Assembly: GCF_002150505.1 (NCBI RefSeq)
Contig: NZ_MSSV01000008.1
Coordinates: forward strand, 186,001-250,000
From: Algoriphagus ratkowskyi
GTDB lineage: Bacteria > Bacteroidota > Bacteroidia > Cytophagales > Cyclobacteriaceae
Length of the DNA stretch: 64,000 bases
Reading direction: 5' to 3'
Positions 43,175 through 51,142 of this stretch are shown here, piece after piece. How positions within the stretch are numbered: the first letter of the stretch is position 1; the number at the start of each line of letters is the position of its first letter. The notes below the pieces were generated by a model. The model saw only the letters and a list, made by a program, of their open reading frames with translations, made no database searches and had not been told where the DNA came from. The position numbers were made by a program, and so were the translations under genes.

Positions 43175-43378
43175 AGTGAATTTGTAAAAGCCAGACGAAA
43201 ACAATTGGGCTTAACCCAAGAAGAATTTGCGGACAAAGCTGGAGTAGCACTAACAGTGATCAGAAAGATCGAGCAAGGCAAAGAAAATTTAAACTTATCA
43301 AAGGTAAACCAGGTTTTAAGCATGTTTGGTCATGTATTGACACCCATTAGTGAAAAAGATAGTATGTTGGTTAAATAA
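43175..43378 (+). pseudogene. HipB-like XRE regulator lacking a start
   Basis: 67 codons read FVKARRKQLGLTQEEFADKA, VIRKIEQGKENLNLSKVNQ, then a normal C-terminus and TAA. This is a HipB-type HTH protein, but an in-frame TAG precedes it and no ATG, GTG or TTG starts the conserved part; no hipA follows. Probably a 5'-truncated remnant. Confidence 0.6.
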
Positions 43379-43440
43379 AAAAGATGATGATGAGTCGGGA
43401 ATTCCGACATACCTGTAGTAGAAAATTCTAGAGTTTGAAA

Positions 43441-44602
43441 ATGGACAACCAAATCGAAATATATCAAGGAAGTGACGGCCAGACTCGAATTGAGGTAAAG
43501 TTTGAGCAGGAAACGGTGTGGCTAAATCAAAAGCAAATGGGGGCTCTTTTCGATAAAGATACAGACACTATTAGTCTCCACTTAAAGAATATTTACAAGG
43601 ATGAAGAGTTGGATGAAACTTCAACTACCGAGGAATCCTCGGTAGTTCAACAGGAAGGCAAACGAAATGTTAAGCGGAATGTGAAATTCTATAACCTAGA
43701 TGCAATTATTTCAGTTGGTTACAGAGTTAATTCCAAACAGGGAACCCAATTCAGAATCTGGGCAACCAAACGATTAAAGGACTACCTTATCCAAGGCTAC
43801 GCAATCAATGAAAATAGACTAGCGCAGAAACAGCAGGAAGTCAAAACTCTTAAAGATGGCATTCGAATTTTAAGCAGAGCAATACAGCAAAAGGAAGAAG
43901 ACCACAACTTGGATTTTGAATGGCTGAATTACTTTGCAAAAGGTTTAGAGTTGCTTGATGATTATGATCATGAAAACCTGGACAATAAGGGATTAAGCAA
44001 GAGAAAAGCAACTTACCCTGAATTATCTGATTATCAAAAGGTAATAGAATCAATGAGATCAGATTTTGAATCTGGTGTATTTGCAAAAGAATAAGATGGA
44101 AGCTTTGAAAGTGCAGTAGCACAAATCAGTAAAAGATTCGGTGAAGAAGACTTCTATCCTACCCTGGAAGAAAAAGCAGCTACTCTCCTATACTTGATCG
44201 TCAAGAATCATGGTTTTGTAGATGGCAACAAACGAATTGCTGCAGCTTGCTTTCATGTGTTTATAATTTGATTTTTAATGGCCACATGGAATCTTCGCAA
44301 GCATTATAATCATTCCTCTGTGTGTCGCTTTGGGTCATGCTCGATTTCATCTGATTGTAATTTGTTTTTAAATGGTCAGATGGAATGCCCTATATTATCA
44401 CCTCTCTGAGTGAGAAGCTCTATAATGGGCATTTCTTTTCTTTTTGCAGTCGAATGATTTACTTCATAATAGCGAGGGAATCTCGATCATCAGCAATGAT
44501 GCCCTTGCCAGTTTGACCCTATTTATAGCGTCTTGCAAGCCAGACGAAATGGACACGATGAAAAAATTGGTGATTAGTGTACTGAACAGGAACCGCACTT
44601 GA
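43441..44602 (+). pseudogene. Decayed RhuM-Fic gene of island B
   Basis: Homologous along its length to the intact 26971 gene. ATG at 43441 opens RhuM (NQIEIYQGSDGQTRIEVKFE), but codon AAA has become TAA at 44092-44094, and a 177-base insertion at 44255 interrupts the Fic domain just after HGFVDGNKR. The true 3' end resumes after the insertion and reaches TGA at 44602. The N-terminal 217 residues could still be made as a RhuM-only protein. Confidence 0.82.
44255..44431. mobile_element. 177-base insertion with TTTC target duplication
   Basis: Flanked by TTTC at 44251-44254 and 44432-44435; absent from the intact island A gene. Inside, TAATTTG..TTTTTAAATGG..ATGGAAT-like segments recur about 97 bases apart (44263 and 44360), as if a roughly 90-base unit had doubled. 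No coding sequence; MITE-like. Confidence 0.5.
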
Positions 44603-44643
44603 TTGCGAAAGAAATAGAGAAAAGGATCTTAAAACCCAAAATT

Positions 44644-44859
44644 ATGGCACAGAAGAATAAAGGGCATCTAACAGTTTCTGGTGAATGGGCCAAACATCTA
44701 CGAAAGCGTAAGAGCAACCTATTTTGGAAAGGTGAAAGAAATGCAGGTAAAGAATTGGTTCGAACTGAGCTTATTAAAGGTGAGGAAAGCGGACTATCCA
44801 ACAAATCCGTGGCTGAGATTTTAGCAGAAGCCAAAAGACGCGCTCAAACAAACTTGTAG
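44644..44859 (+). CDS. Small protein, apparent fusion of an unknown basic protein and a ParD tail
   Basis: 71 residues. Residues 1-43 (GHLTVSGEWAKHLRKRKSNL, FWKGERNAGKELVRTEL) match the broken frame at 27969 in island A. Residues 44-71 (IKGEESGLSNKSVAEILAEA) match the toxin-binding tail of ParD at 28310. A deletion between these two genes at the shared EL-IKGEESGLS sequence explains it, with loss of the ParD DNA-binding domain and of ParE. It may be made but is probably a deletion scar. Confidence 0.55.
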   Translation: MAQKNKGHLTVSGEWAKHLRKRKSNLFWKGERNAGKELVRTELIKGEESGLSNKSVAEILAEAKRRAQTNL

Positions 44860-44910
44860 GCAGTTATAACCTGAATCTGGTTCATAAAAATTTTTTCAAC
44901 AATAAAATCT

Positions 44911-45000
44911 ACCTGTTTTTCATAAAAAGCATATCTTTTTACCCGTTTTTCATATAAATAACCTGTTTTTCTAGTATTTTTGAATAGCCTGTTTTTCACG
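44911..45000 (+). promoter_or_regulatory. Four CCTGTTTTTC direct repeats before the Fic gene
   Basis: ACCTGTTTTTCAT at 44911, ACCCGTTTTTCAT at 44941, ACCTGTTTTTCTA at 44961 and GCCTGTTTTTCAC at 44988, the last ending 5 bases before the start codon. Probable operator repeats, perhaps for the Fic protein's own winged helix. Confidence 0.6.
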
Positions 45001-45004
45001 AAGA

Positions 45005-46546
45005 ATGAATCATAATACCTCCTTTTCAATTAATACACCCACATTTCATGGCCGAAATCTCCCTGAAAGTGGATATATCGTCGGCTATCCAGCTATCATT
45101 GAACACTATAGACTGGAGACTCCGATTCCTGAAGTGATCGCACTGATAAACATAAAACATAAAACTTATCAAACTGAAGCCTGGATGGTTTTCACTCCCC
45201 GATACCAACCAGAGGAAAGCTGCTACCACCATCTCGTATTTGCTTTAAAATATGAAGGAATCAATTTGTTGGTACTCAAAAAACTATTTGAAAAACTAAG
45301 TGAAAGAGAAATTCTCGAGCTACTTTCCATAGAGGTAACCGGACAATATTCCCGTAGAATTTGGTTTCTATATGAATGGTTAATGGAAAAAAAGCTCCCT
45401 ATACCTGACTTAACCATTAAAAACTATGTGACCCTTCTTGATGATAAGCTACAATTCACTTTGTCAAAAGGAGAAAAGTCACCCAGACATCGTATCGTCA
45501 ATAACCTGCCTGGTACAATCAACTTTTGTCCTTTGGTGCGTAAAACCAAAAAAATTAAAGAGTACGCATCTCAGGATTTTGTTAGATTAAACGATCAGTA
45601 TTTAAAAGGAATCCGGAAGAGTATCTTACAAAGAGCTGCTGCCTTTCTTTTGTTAAAGGATTCCAAGGCATCTTTCACGATTGAAGGTGAAAGCCCTAAA
45701 AGTAAAAGGGCAGCACGATGGAGTCAGGCGATTGGTCAGGCGGGAGTAAAAGACCTTAGTCATGAAGAGCTTTGCCGATTACAGCAACTAGTCATAGAGA
45801 ATACACGATTTATTGAGATGGGCTACCGTAAAAAAGGTGGATTTGTGGGAGAACGAGATAAGGATACATTCTCTCCACTACCCGATCACATTTCTGCAAA
45901 GCATCAAGACATTGAATCTTTGATGACTGGACTCATGGAATCAAACCGCCTTTTACTATTGGATGATACCGACCCTATTATGGCAGCTGCAGTTATAGCC
46001 TTTGGATTTGTATTTATTCACCCATTTGTCGATGGAAATGGTCGTATCCACCGATACTTGATCCATCATGTATTGGCAAAGAAACAATTTTCTAAGCAAG
46101 GTCTTATTTTTCCAATTTCTGCAGCTATTCTTGATAGCATATCAGATTATCGATCAGTGTTGGAATCCTACTCTATTCCACTATTGGATTTGATCGAGTG
46201 GAAAGAAACCAAAGATCATAATCTAGAAGTACTTAATGAAACCATAGACTATTACCGTTACTTTGACGCAACAAGACAGGTGGAGTTTCTATATAAATGT
46301 GTGAAAGATACCATCGAAAACATCTTGCCTGAGGAGGTTGACTATCTGACAAAATTTGAGGAGTTTAAAAATTTTGTCGACGAGACTTTCGAAATGCCCG
46401 ACGATATGGTTGCGCTCTTATTAAGGTTTTTGGAGCAGAACAACGGAAAACTTTCAAGTCGGGCAAAAATTAAAGAGTTTAAAGACCTCTCCTCTAACGA
46501 GGTCTTAGAGATTGAGAAAGAATATAGTTTGATATTTGGGAATTGA
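45005..46546 (+). CDS. Class II Fic-family protein with C-terminal winged-helix region
   Basis: 513 residues, cytoplasmic. The catalytic motif HPFVDGNGRIHR (from about residue 339) is fully canonical for AMP transfer to a target hydroxyl. An inhibitory motif SFTIEG (about 222-227), the (S/T)xxxE(G/N) type before the Fic core, marks class II self-inhibited Fic proteins. The C-terminal 60 residues (LLRFLEQNNGKLSSRAKIKE) look like a winged helix. Four direct repeats upstream suggest autoregulation. It is the last gene of island B, in the place held by ParD/ParE in island A. Confidence 0.9.
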   Translation: MNHNTSFSINTPTFHGRNLPESGYIVGYPAIIEHYRLETPIPEVIALINIKHKTYQTEAWMVFTPRYQPEESCYHHLVFALKYEGINLLVLKKLFEKLSEREILELLSIEVTGQYSRRIWFLYEWLMEKKLPIPDLTIKNYVTLLDDKLQFTLSKGEKSPRHRIVNNLPGTINFCPLVRKTKKIKEYASQDFVRLNDQYLKGIRKSILQRAAAFLLLKDSKASFTIEGESPKSKRAARWSQAIGQAGVKDLSHEELCRLQQLVIENTRFIEMGYRKKGGFVGERDKDTFSPLPDHISAKHQDIESLMTGLMESNRLLLLDDTDPIMAAAVIAFGFVFIHPFVDGNGRIHRYLIHHVLAKKQFSKQGLIFPISAAILDSISDYRSVLESYSIPLLDLIEWKETKDHNLEVLNETIDYYRYFDATRQVEFLYKCVKDTIENILPEEVDYLTKFEEFKNFVDETFEMPDDMVALLLRFLEQNNGKLSSRAKIKEFKDLSSNEVLEIEKEYSLIFGN

Positions 46547-46670
46547 AATTTCAAGTAAATCAATAACTAAGATAAGCCAGATTTGGGTGTCAGCTTTGAA
46601 AATTAGCCACCCTTGAAAAGTTAAATTTTTTATTGAAATAAGCCTACAAAATTCAAAAATGTAAGATTTC

Positions 46671-46688
46671 TGTACCGTATTTGTACCG
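46671..46688 (+). repeat. Island B right arm-type integrase sites
   Basis: TGTACCG at 46671-46677 and 46682-46688, 11 bases apart, ending 41 bases before the core site. With the bases between, TGTACCGTATTTGTACCG is identical to the left-end pair. Confidence 0.65.
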
Positions 46689-46726
46689 AAATAACGTTAA
46701 CATACTGACTAACAGATATCTGCACA

Positions 46727-46742
46727 TTCTGTATCGGGAAGT
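46727..46742 (+). other. Attachment site attR (island B right end)
   Basis: TTCTGTATCGGGAAGT shares TGTATCGG with both other core sites and GGGAAGT with the middle one. The flank beyond it no longer encodes a stop directly after CIGK. Confidence 0.7.
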
Positions 46743-46818
46743 TGGTGGCTTATAGTTTATCTTGAGAGAATGAGACCTATAGAAAGAAAAACAATTTGTT
46801 GGGTGGAAAATCTTTCCT

Positions 46819-48267
46819 TCACCCGAATATTTTAAAAGCAGCATTCAAAAGTTTTTTTAAGCCTGAGGTTAATTTCTTTTGCTTGTGTCTCACAATAACC
46901 TGTTGGTTAATTCTTGTAGCTACGGGATAAGGATATATTTTATTGAAAATACTGTTGATAGATAAACCTAATGTGTTTGCCAATATTAATTCTTGGATGA
47001 GTTCTCCTGCATTTGGAGCGACCATCGAACCGCCCAGAATTTTTTCTTTTTTAAAGAGTCCACCTTTAGTGATGTAAAGAATAGTTCTGGCGTATCTATA
47101 AGTATCAGTAACTGCTCTATGATCATCACTGAAATCCTGATCCAATTTTTCAAAGCTTATACCACGATCTTGAAGCTGTTTTTCGCTTAGTCCAAAGGTG
47201 GCTATTTCAGGATCTGTAAAAGTGACCCAAGACATATGATCATTATTTAGCTTTTTAGTAATTGGCGAAAAGAGATTATTTAAAATAATCCGACCGTGAA
47301 ATTCTGCCGCATGTGAGAATTGTAGATCACCGGCAATATCACCACAAACCAGAACATTTTTATTCGTAGTGCGAAGCTGATCATCTATGACAATTTTATG
47401 GTCTTTTACTTCTATACCTGCCAAAGCAAGTTTCAATGGTTCGAGTACCAATATTCTTCCAACTCCTACAAACACACCATCAAAAGAAAGAGCAAAATCC
47501 TCCCCATTATCCTTCTTTACTAACGCTTCAGTAGGAGAAGTGAACTTTTCCAGACTTGCATTGAAGTGGAATACGATCCCTTCTTCCTGTAGCTTTTTTA
47601 ATAAAATGCTGGTTAGGGACTGATCATCATGCGCTAATATCCCATGTCCTTTCTGGACAACTGTCACTTTACTACCCAGCCTACACATTGCCTGAGCGAT
47701 TTCAATTCCAATTGGCCCAGCACCTACAACCAGCAGCTTCTTGGGTAACTTTTTAATGTGAAATATATTTTCATTATCAAAATAATTCACCTTTTCAACA
47801 CCATCTATTTGAAGTTTTCGAGGTTTAGAGCCAGTCGCCAGAATGATCTTTTTAGCTGAGAAAATCTTGCCGTCTACTGTTACTTCATTTTTGCCTGAAA
47901 AGCTTGCTTCACCTAGTACCACGGTAATTCCCTGATCTGAAAGCCATGCTGCATTTTCATGTTTGCGTATAACCTCCTGTTGCGCATATACATAAGCCAT
48001 TGCCTTTTGTATATCTACCTCGCCAACCAGTTTTATACCAAAAAATTCTGCTTCTCTAGCAGCATTCACTTGACGGGCAACATGTATTAAGGCTTTACTA
48101 GGTACACAACCATCATTTAAACATTCTCCACCTACCTCTTTGTCGCTTTTTACAATCATAATCACCGAAATGCCAACTTTTGCAAGAAACAATCCCACGC
48201 TCAAGCCTCCTGATCCGGCTCCTATTACAATAACATCCGAATTTGTACTATTAACTTTCTTGTGCAT
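46819..48267 (-). CDS. FAD-dependent pyridine nucleotide-disulfide oxidoreductase (MerA/Lpd-like)
   Basis: 482 residues. FAD-binding GAGSGG (16-21), redox-active cysteines Cys49 and Cys54 in GECLNDGCVPSKAL, NAD(P)-binding VVGAGPIGIEIAQ (about 180-192) and the C-terminal dimerization domain with SWVTFTDPEIATFG are present. It lacks an N-terminal heavy-metal domain and the C-terminal cysteine pair of MerA, so mercury reduction is unlikely; a dihydrolipoamide- or thiol-reductase-like role is a better guess. First gene outside the islands, facing them. Confidence 0.85.
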   Translation of the reverse strand: MHKKVNSTNSDVIVIGAGSGGLSVGLFLAKVGISVIMIVKSDKEVGGECLNDGCVPSKALIHVARQVNAAREAEFFGIKLVGEVDIQKAMAYVYAQQEVIRKHENAAWLSDQGITVVLGEASFSGKNEVTVDGKIFSAKKIILATGSKPRKLQIDGVEKVNYFDNENIFHIKKLPKKLLVVGAGPIGIEIAQAMCRLGSKVTVVQKGHGILAHDDQSLTSILLKKLQEEGIVFHFNASLEKFTSPTEALVKKDNGEDFALSFDGVFVGVGRILVLEPLKLALAGIEVKDHKIVIDDQLRTTNKNVLVCGDIAGDLQFSHAAEFHGRIILNNLFSPITKKLNNDHMSWVTFTDPEIATFGLSEKQLQDRGISFEKLDQDFSDDHRAVTDTYRYARTILYITKGGLFKKEKILGGSMVAPNAGELIQELILANTLGLSINSIFNKIYPYPVATRINQQVIVRHKQKKLTSGLKKLLNAAFKIFG

Positions 48268-48504
48268 AGAAGCTTTTTTGTAAACTACTCCTTTTGATAT
48301 TATTTAAAATGGGTAAACATTTAGCTGCACCTAGTTAAAAATGAAACTAATTGGCTGGATTATAAATGCTGTTGTTACTGGGTTAAAAGTAGCCAAATGC
48401 ATTAATAAAATTAACTTTATGAAGCATTTTTCAAATTGGGAGAGCTTTGAAATTTATGTTATATTTTATCGTAAGAAAACTGGAATAAAATATAAAAGCA
48501 GGCA

Positions 48505-48612
48505 GGCATCCTTCCGCATGGACGCTAATTTCCAGAAGATGATTTTGCACGGAAAGGAATTGTTTGGTTACCTTTTTACCATGAGTTCCACCCATGGATA
48601 TTGAAAGGTCCT
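48505..48612. repeat. Dispersed intergenic repeat R1, copy 1
   Basis: Holds the words CATCCTTCCGCATGG and ACCATGAGTTCCACCCATGG seen in variant form at 50831, 53371, 55398 and 55796. Diverged. Confidence 0.55.
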
Positions 48613-48639
48613 TTGCGACTTAGTGATTAAAAAAACATC

Positions 48640-48792
48640 TACCAACCCAAGTTTGGGTTTCTACATTAGAACTCTACTCCCGTTCAGCCCTATAAAAAAC
48701 ATCCTGTAAAGCTGGTCGAATATTCAGATTGTACAAATTTTGGTAGTCTCTTAAAGGATAAACCCGGTTGGAGAGAAATATTTACGTGAGCT
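48640..48792 (-). pseudogene. Copied 3' fragment of the serine hydrolase gene
   Basis: About 150 bases nearly identical (a few mismatches) to 53949-54099, the last 40 codons and downstream flank of the minus-strand serine hydrolase at 53980. It has no start and ends abruptly. Confidence 0.8.
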
Positions 48793-48808
48793 CTTCAGTA
48801 ATCTGTAA

Positions 48809-48896
48809 TTCTGCTACTCAATTTCCTGAAGGCCTTGAAGGGAATACTTATTTCAGCTTCAAACTGCCAGCTACAGGATTAATCACCCCTTAGATT
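48809..48896. repeat. Diverged repeat shared with 49405-49492, copy 1
   Basis: Roughly 80 percent of 88 positions match by eye, including ATTAATCACCCCTT near the end. The minus strand has a short frame in each copy (FEAEISIPFKAFRKLSS here). Confidence 0.5.
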
Positions 48897-49009
48897 ATGC
48901 TGATACCACGGGGCGGCATTAGTCAGAATTAGAATTACAACTTTCAAAAATTGGCTTCTAAATTCCCAGCTGTGCTTGGGGTTTTGCTCTTAGTGGCTCG
49001 CAGATGAAT

Positions 49010-49285
49010 TTATATCTGAAACTCTTTGTCCATTACGAATAATTTCACAGTCTCCCGTAAAACTCCATCATTTGCCATCGCGCCTGGCCCTTCAGTTTCA
49101 AGAATATGCATGAACGTTTCCAGATTTTTAGGTTCAAAGATTAGCGCCACTTCATTCTCATCATTGATGGAAATATGAATGGGATTAACGCAGGTTTGTC
49201 GCTTAAACAATTCGCCATGAGTTCGAAAACCTTCTTCCCATTTCACGGAATCTTCCACTTTTGCTGTAATAATTACCTTTGCCAT
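49010..49285 (-). CDS. Small hypothetical cytoplasmic protein
   Basis: 91 residues, not firmly recognised. The pattern KVIITAKVEDSVKWEEGFRTH, then NEVALIFEPKNLETFMHIL suggests the ferredoxin-like fold of ABM/DUF3764-type small proteins, which bind or oxidise small ligands. No signal peptide. It stands alone between two copies of a diverged repeat, so context gives no clue to its job. Confidence 0.65.
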   Translation of the reverse strand: MAKVIITAKVEDSVKWEEGFRTHGELFKRQTCVNPIHISINDENEVALIFEPKNLETFMHILETEGPGAMANDGVLRETVKLFVMDKEFQI

Positions 49286-49404
49286 GATACAGTTATTTGG
49301 TTGATATATAAGGTATTAATAATTATTGGGGTATACAATTGTGTGGTGGTGGTAGGTATTGATGGCATAACTGACAAGAAAGTTTCATTTAGTTCTAGAC
49401 TGAT

Positions 49405-49492
49405 CTCCGCTACTCATTTTTCTGAAGACCTTAAAGTGAATACCTATTTCAGCTCCAAACTTTCCCCCTACCCCATTAATCACCCCTTGATT
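49405..49492. repeat. Diverged repeat shared with 48809-48896, copy 2
   Basis: Second copy; its minus-strand frame reads GKFGAEIGIHFKVFRKMSSG. The two copies flank the small gene at 49010. Confidence 0.5.
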
Positions 49493-49591
49493 AAGTCATC
49501 CTTCTGACTGACAATCGTCATTTTAAGTGTTGATTTTTATGAGGTGATTGAGTTGGAATACAGAAAGATTTTTCACTTAATCAGGAATGCG

Positions 49592-50677
49592 ATGAACACG
49601 AAAGTTTTAGAAGTTGATAAGGCCCAAAGCACGAAAACTATGAAAGCGCTGGTCTACATGGGGCCCGGGAAAAAGGAATGGAAAGATGCTCCAAAGCCAA
49701 TACTAGTAGATCCCACCGATGCGATTGTGAAAGTGCTCAAGACCACTATTTGTGGTACGGACTTGCACATTCTGAAGGGAGATGTTCCGGCAGTTACCGC
49801 AGGAAGGATCCTCGGGCATGAAGGTGTTGGCATCGTAGAAGAAGTAGGAAGCGCGGTCAACAATTTCAAAAAAGGGGATCATGTGCTGATTTCTTGCATT
49901 ACTTCCTGTGGAAAATGTGAGTATTGCAAAAAGCAAATGTATGCCCATTGTGAAGATGGTGGTTGGATTCTGGGTCACTTGATTGATGGCACTCAGGCTG
50001 AAGTTGTGCGCATTCCTCATGCTGACAATAGTCTCTATCCTATTCCTCCCAAAGCGAATGAAGAAGCCTTGGTCATGCTTAGTGACATTCTTCCTACCGG
50101 TCATGAGATTGGCGTGCTGAATGGCGCCGTAAAACCGGGAGACATCGTTGCGATTGTGGGAGCTGGTCCCGTGGGCATGTCGGTACTATTGACCGCGCAG
50201 TTTTACTCACCTGCTCAGATCATTATGATCGACACGGATGAAAGCCGCTTGGAACTCGCTAAGAAATTTGGCGCCACTCAGACCATCAATCCGGCCAAGA
50301 ATGACGTCCTAAAAATCATTACCGAGCAAACCAAAGATGGAGTGGATGTGGCGATTGAGGCTGTTGGGATTCCAGAGACTTTTAATATTTGCCAGGACAT
50401 TATCCGGCCAGGTGGACATATTGCCAATGTAGGCGTGCATGGAAAGAGTGTGGATTTGCAATTACAGAAGTTGTGGATTAAAAATATCACCATCACCACG
50501 GGCTTAGTGAATACAAATACCACCTCCATGTTGCTCAAAACAGTGGAAAGCAAAAAGATCCAGCCAGAACAACTCATCACACATCGATTTACCTTCGATC
50601 AGATGCTGGAAGCCTATGAGGTCTTTAGCAATGCCGCACGGGAAAAGACCATGAAAGTAATCATCAGTAATGGCTAA
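49592..50677 (+). CDS. Zinc-dependent alcohol dehydrogenase
   Basis: 361 residues from ATG at 49592 (MNTKVLEVDKAQ), with AGGA just upstream; GTG at 49544 would add 16 residues. Medium-chain dehydrogenase motifs: catalytic zinc site TICGTDLHILKGD and GHEGVGIVEEVG, structural zinc cysteines in SCGKCEYCKKQMYAHC, and NAD-binding AIVGAGPVGMS. It oxidises alcohols or reduces aldehydes in the cytoplasm; the substrate is unknown. Similar enzymes sit in stress clusters of Bacteroidota beside genes like those further right. Confidence 0.93.
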   Translation: MNTKVLEVDKAQSTKTMKALVYMGPGKKEWKDAPKPILVDPTDAIVKVLKTTICGTDLHILKGDVPAVTAGRILGHEGVGIVEEVGSAVNNFKKGDHVLISCITSCGKCEYCKKQMYAHCEDGGWILGHLIDGTQAEVVRIPHADNSLYPIPPKANEEALVMLSDILPTGHEIGVLNGAVKPGDIVAIVGAGPVGMSVLLTAQFYSPAQIIMIDTDESRLELAKKFGATQTINPAKNDVLKIITEQTKDGVDVAIEAVGIPETFNICQDIIRPGGHIANVGVHGKSVDLQLQKLWIKNITITTGLVNTNTTSMLLKTVESKKIQPEQLITHRFTFDQMLEAYEVFSNAAREKTMKVIISNG

Positions 50678-50683
50678 ATCATC

Positions 50684-50716
50684 AAACCTTTGAGGTTTTC
50701 AAAACCTCGAAGGTTT
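50684..50716 (+). terminator. Terminator-like palindrome after the alcohol dehydrogenase
   Basis: AAACCTTTGAGGTTTT and AAAACCTCGAAGGTTT pair with one mismatch, followed by TG and TTTTGG. Confidence 0.6.
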
Positions 50717-50830
50717 TGTTTTGGATGTTTGTCAAAGTTTTTGTGCCTGCCTGCCTAAGACTTGCCCCGGTTTGTGTCTTCACAAACCGGTATTCAACTC
50801 TTCCTATTCAACAATTCGATGAGAAAAGAC

Positions 50831-50962
50831 CCATTTCCATCCTCCCGCATAAGCATACATTTCCAAAAGATGATTTCGGGCAGGAGGCTGGTTTGTTAGC
50901 ATATTTTCGATCCATGGGCTCCGCAAGCTCCACTAATTAATGGTTAAACACCTTCGGTGTTT
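50831..50962. repeat. Dispersed intergenic repeat R1, copy 2
   Basis: Words CCATCCTCCCGCATAAGCAT, TTTCCAAAAGATGATTT, CCATGGGCTCCGCAAGCTCC and TGGTTAAACACCTTCGGTGT in the same order as copy 3. Confidence 0.6.
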
Positions 50963-50969
50963 GTTTTTA

Positions 50970-51142
50970 TAGCACGATCACTCAATCAATTCCATTTACC
51001 ACAATCGCTGATTTTGTTGGCGCAGGGGCTTTCGTGGCAGCGGGCCGGCGCCTGGCAAGTGCGGCTGAAGCTTTGCCACGACTTGTACCGACAGCTGTAC
51101 GGAATTGGTTCTTTTGCGTCAAGGCAATAGGACGAAGAAAAA
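50970..51142. repeat. Dispersed intergenic repeat R2, copy 1
   Basis: Shares AGCACGATCACTC, GCGGGCCGGCG, GCTGAAGCTTTGCCACGACT and TTCTTTTGCGTCAAGGCAA with the copy at 55512. GC-rich compared with the surroundings. Confidence 0.65.

Larger units (their letters stand above)
28988..46742 (+). mobile_element. Island B: integrative element with defence cargo
   Basis: About 17.7 kb between core sites at 28988 and 46730. Order: arm repeats, zinc-finger HTH, integrase, tandem 10-mers, excisionase-like HTH, VapE-type helicase, GTTGAC cluster, conserved hairpin, type I restriction-modification, AbiH, TAC operon, decayed RhuM-Fic, Fic, arm repeats. No relaxase, MobC or primase is visible, so it may depend on island A or a helper for movement (inference). 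Confidence 0.75.
48268..49009. other. Repeat-rich non-coding region
   Basis: No intact gene. It contains a copy of dispersed repeat family R1, a copied fragment of a serine-hydrolase 3' end and a diverged repeat shared with 49405-49492 (listed separately). Confidence 0.7.

Noticed and set aside
46819..48267. Mercuric reductase with a mercury-resistance role
   Set aside because: No metal-binding N-terminal domain, no C-terminal vicinal cysteines and no mer genes nearby.
50716..50940. 74-codon plus-strand frame after the alcohol dehydrogenase
   Set aside because: It is read through repeat R1 and has no protein character of its own.
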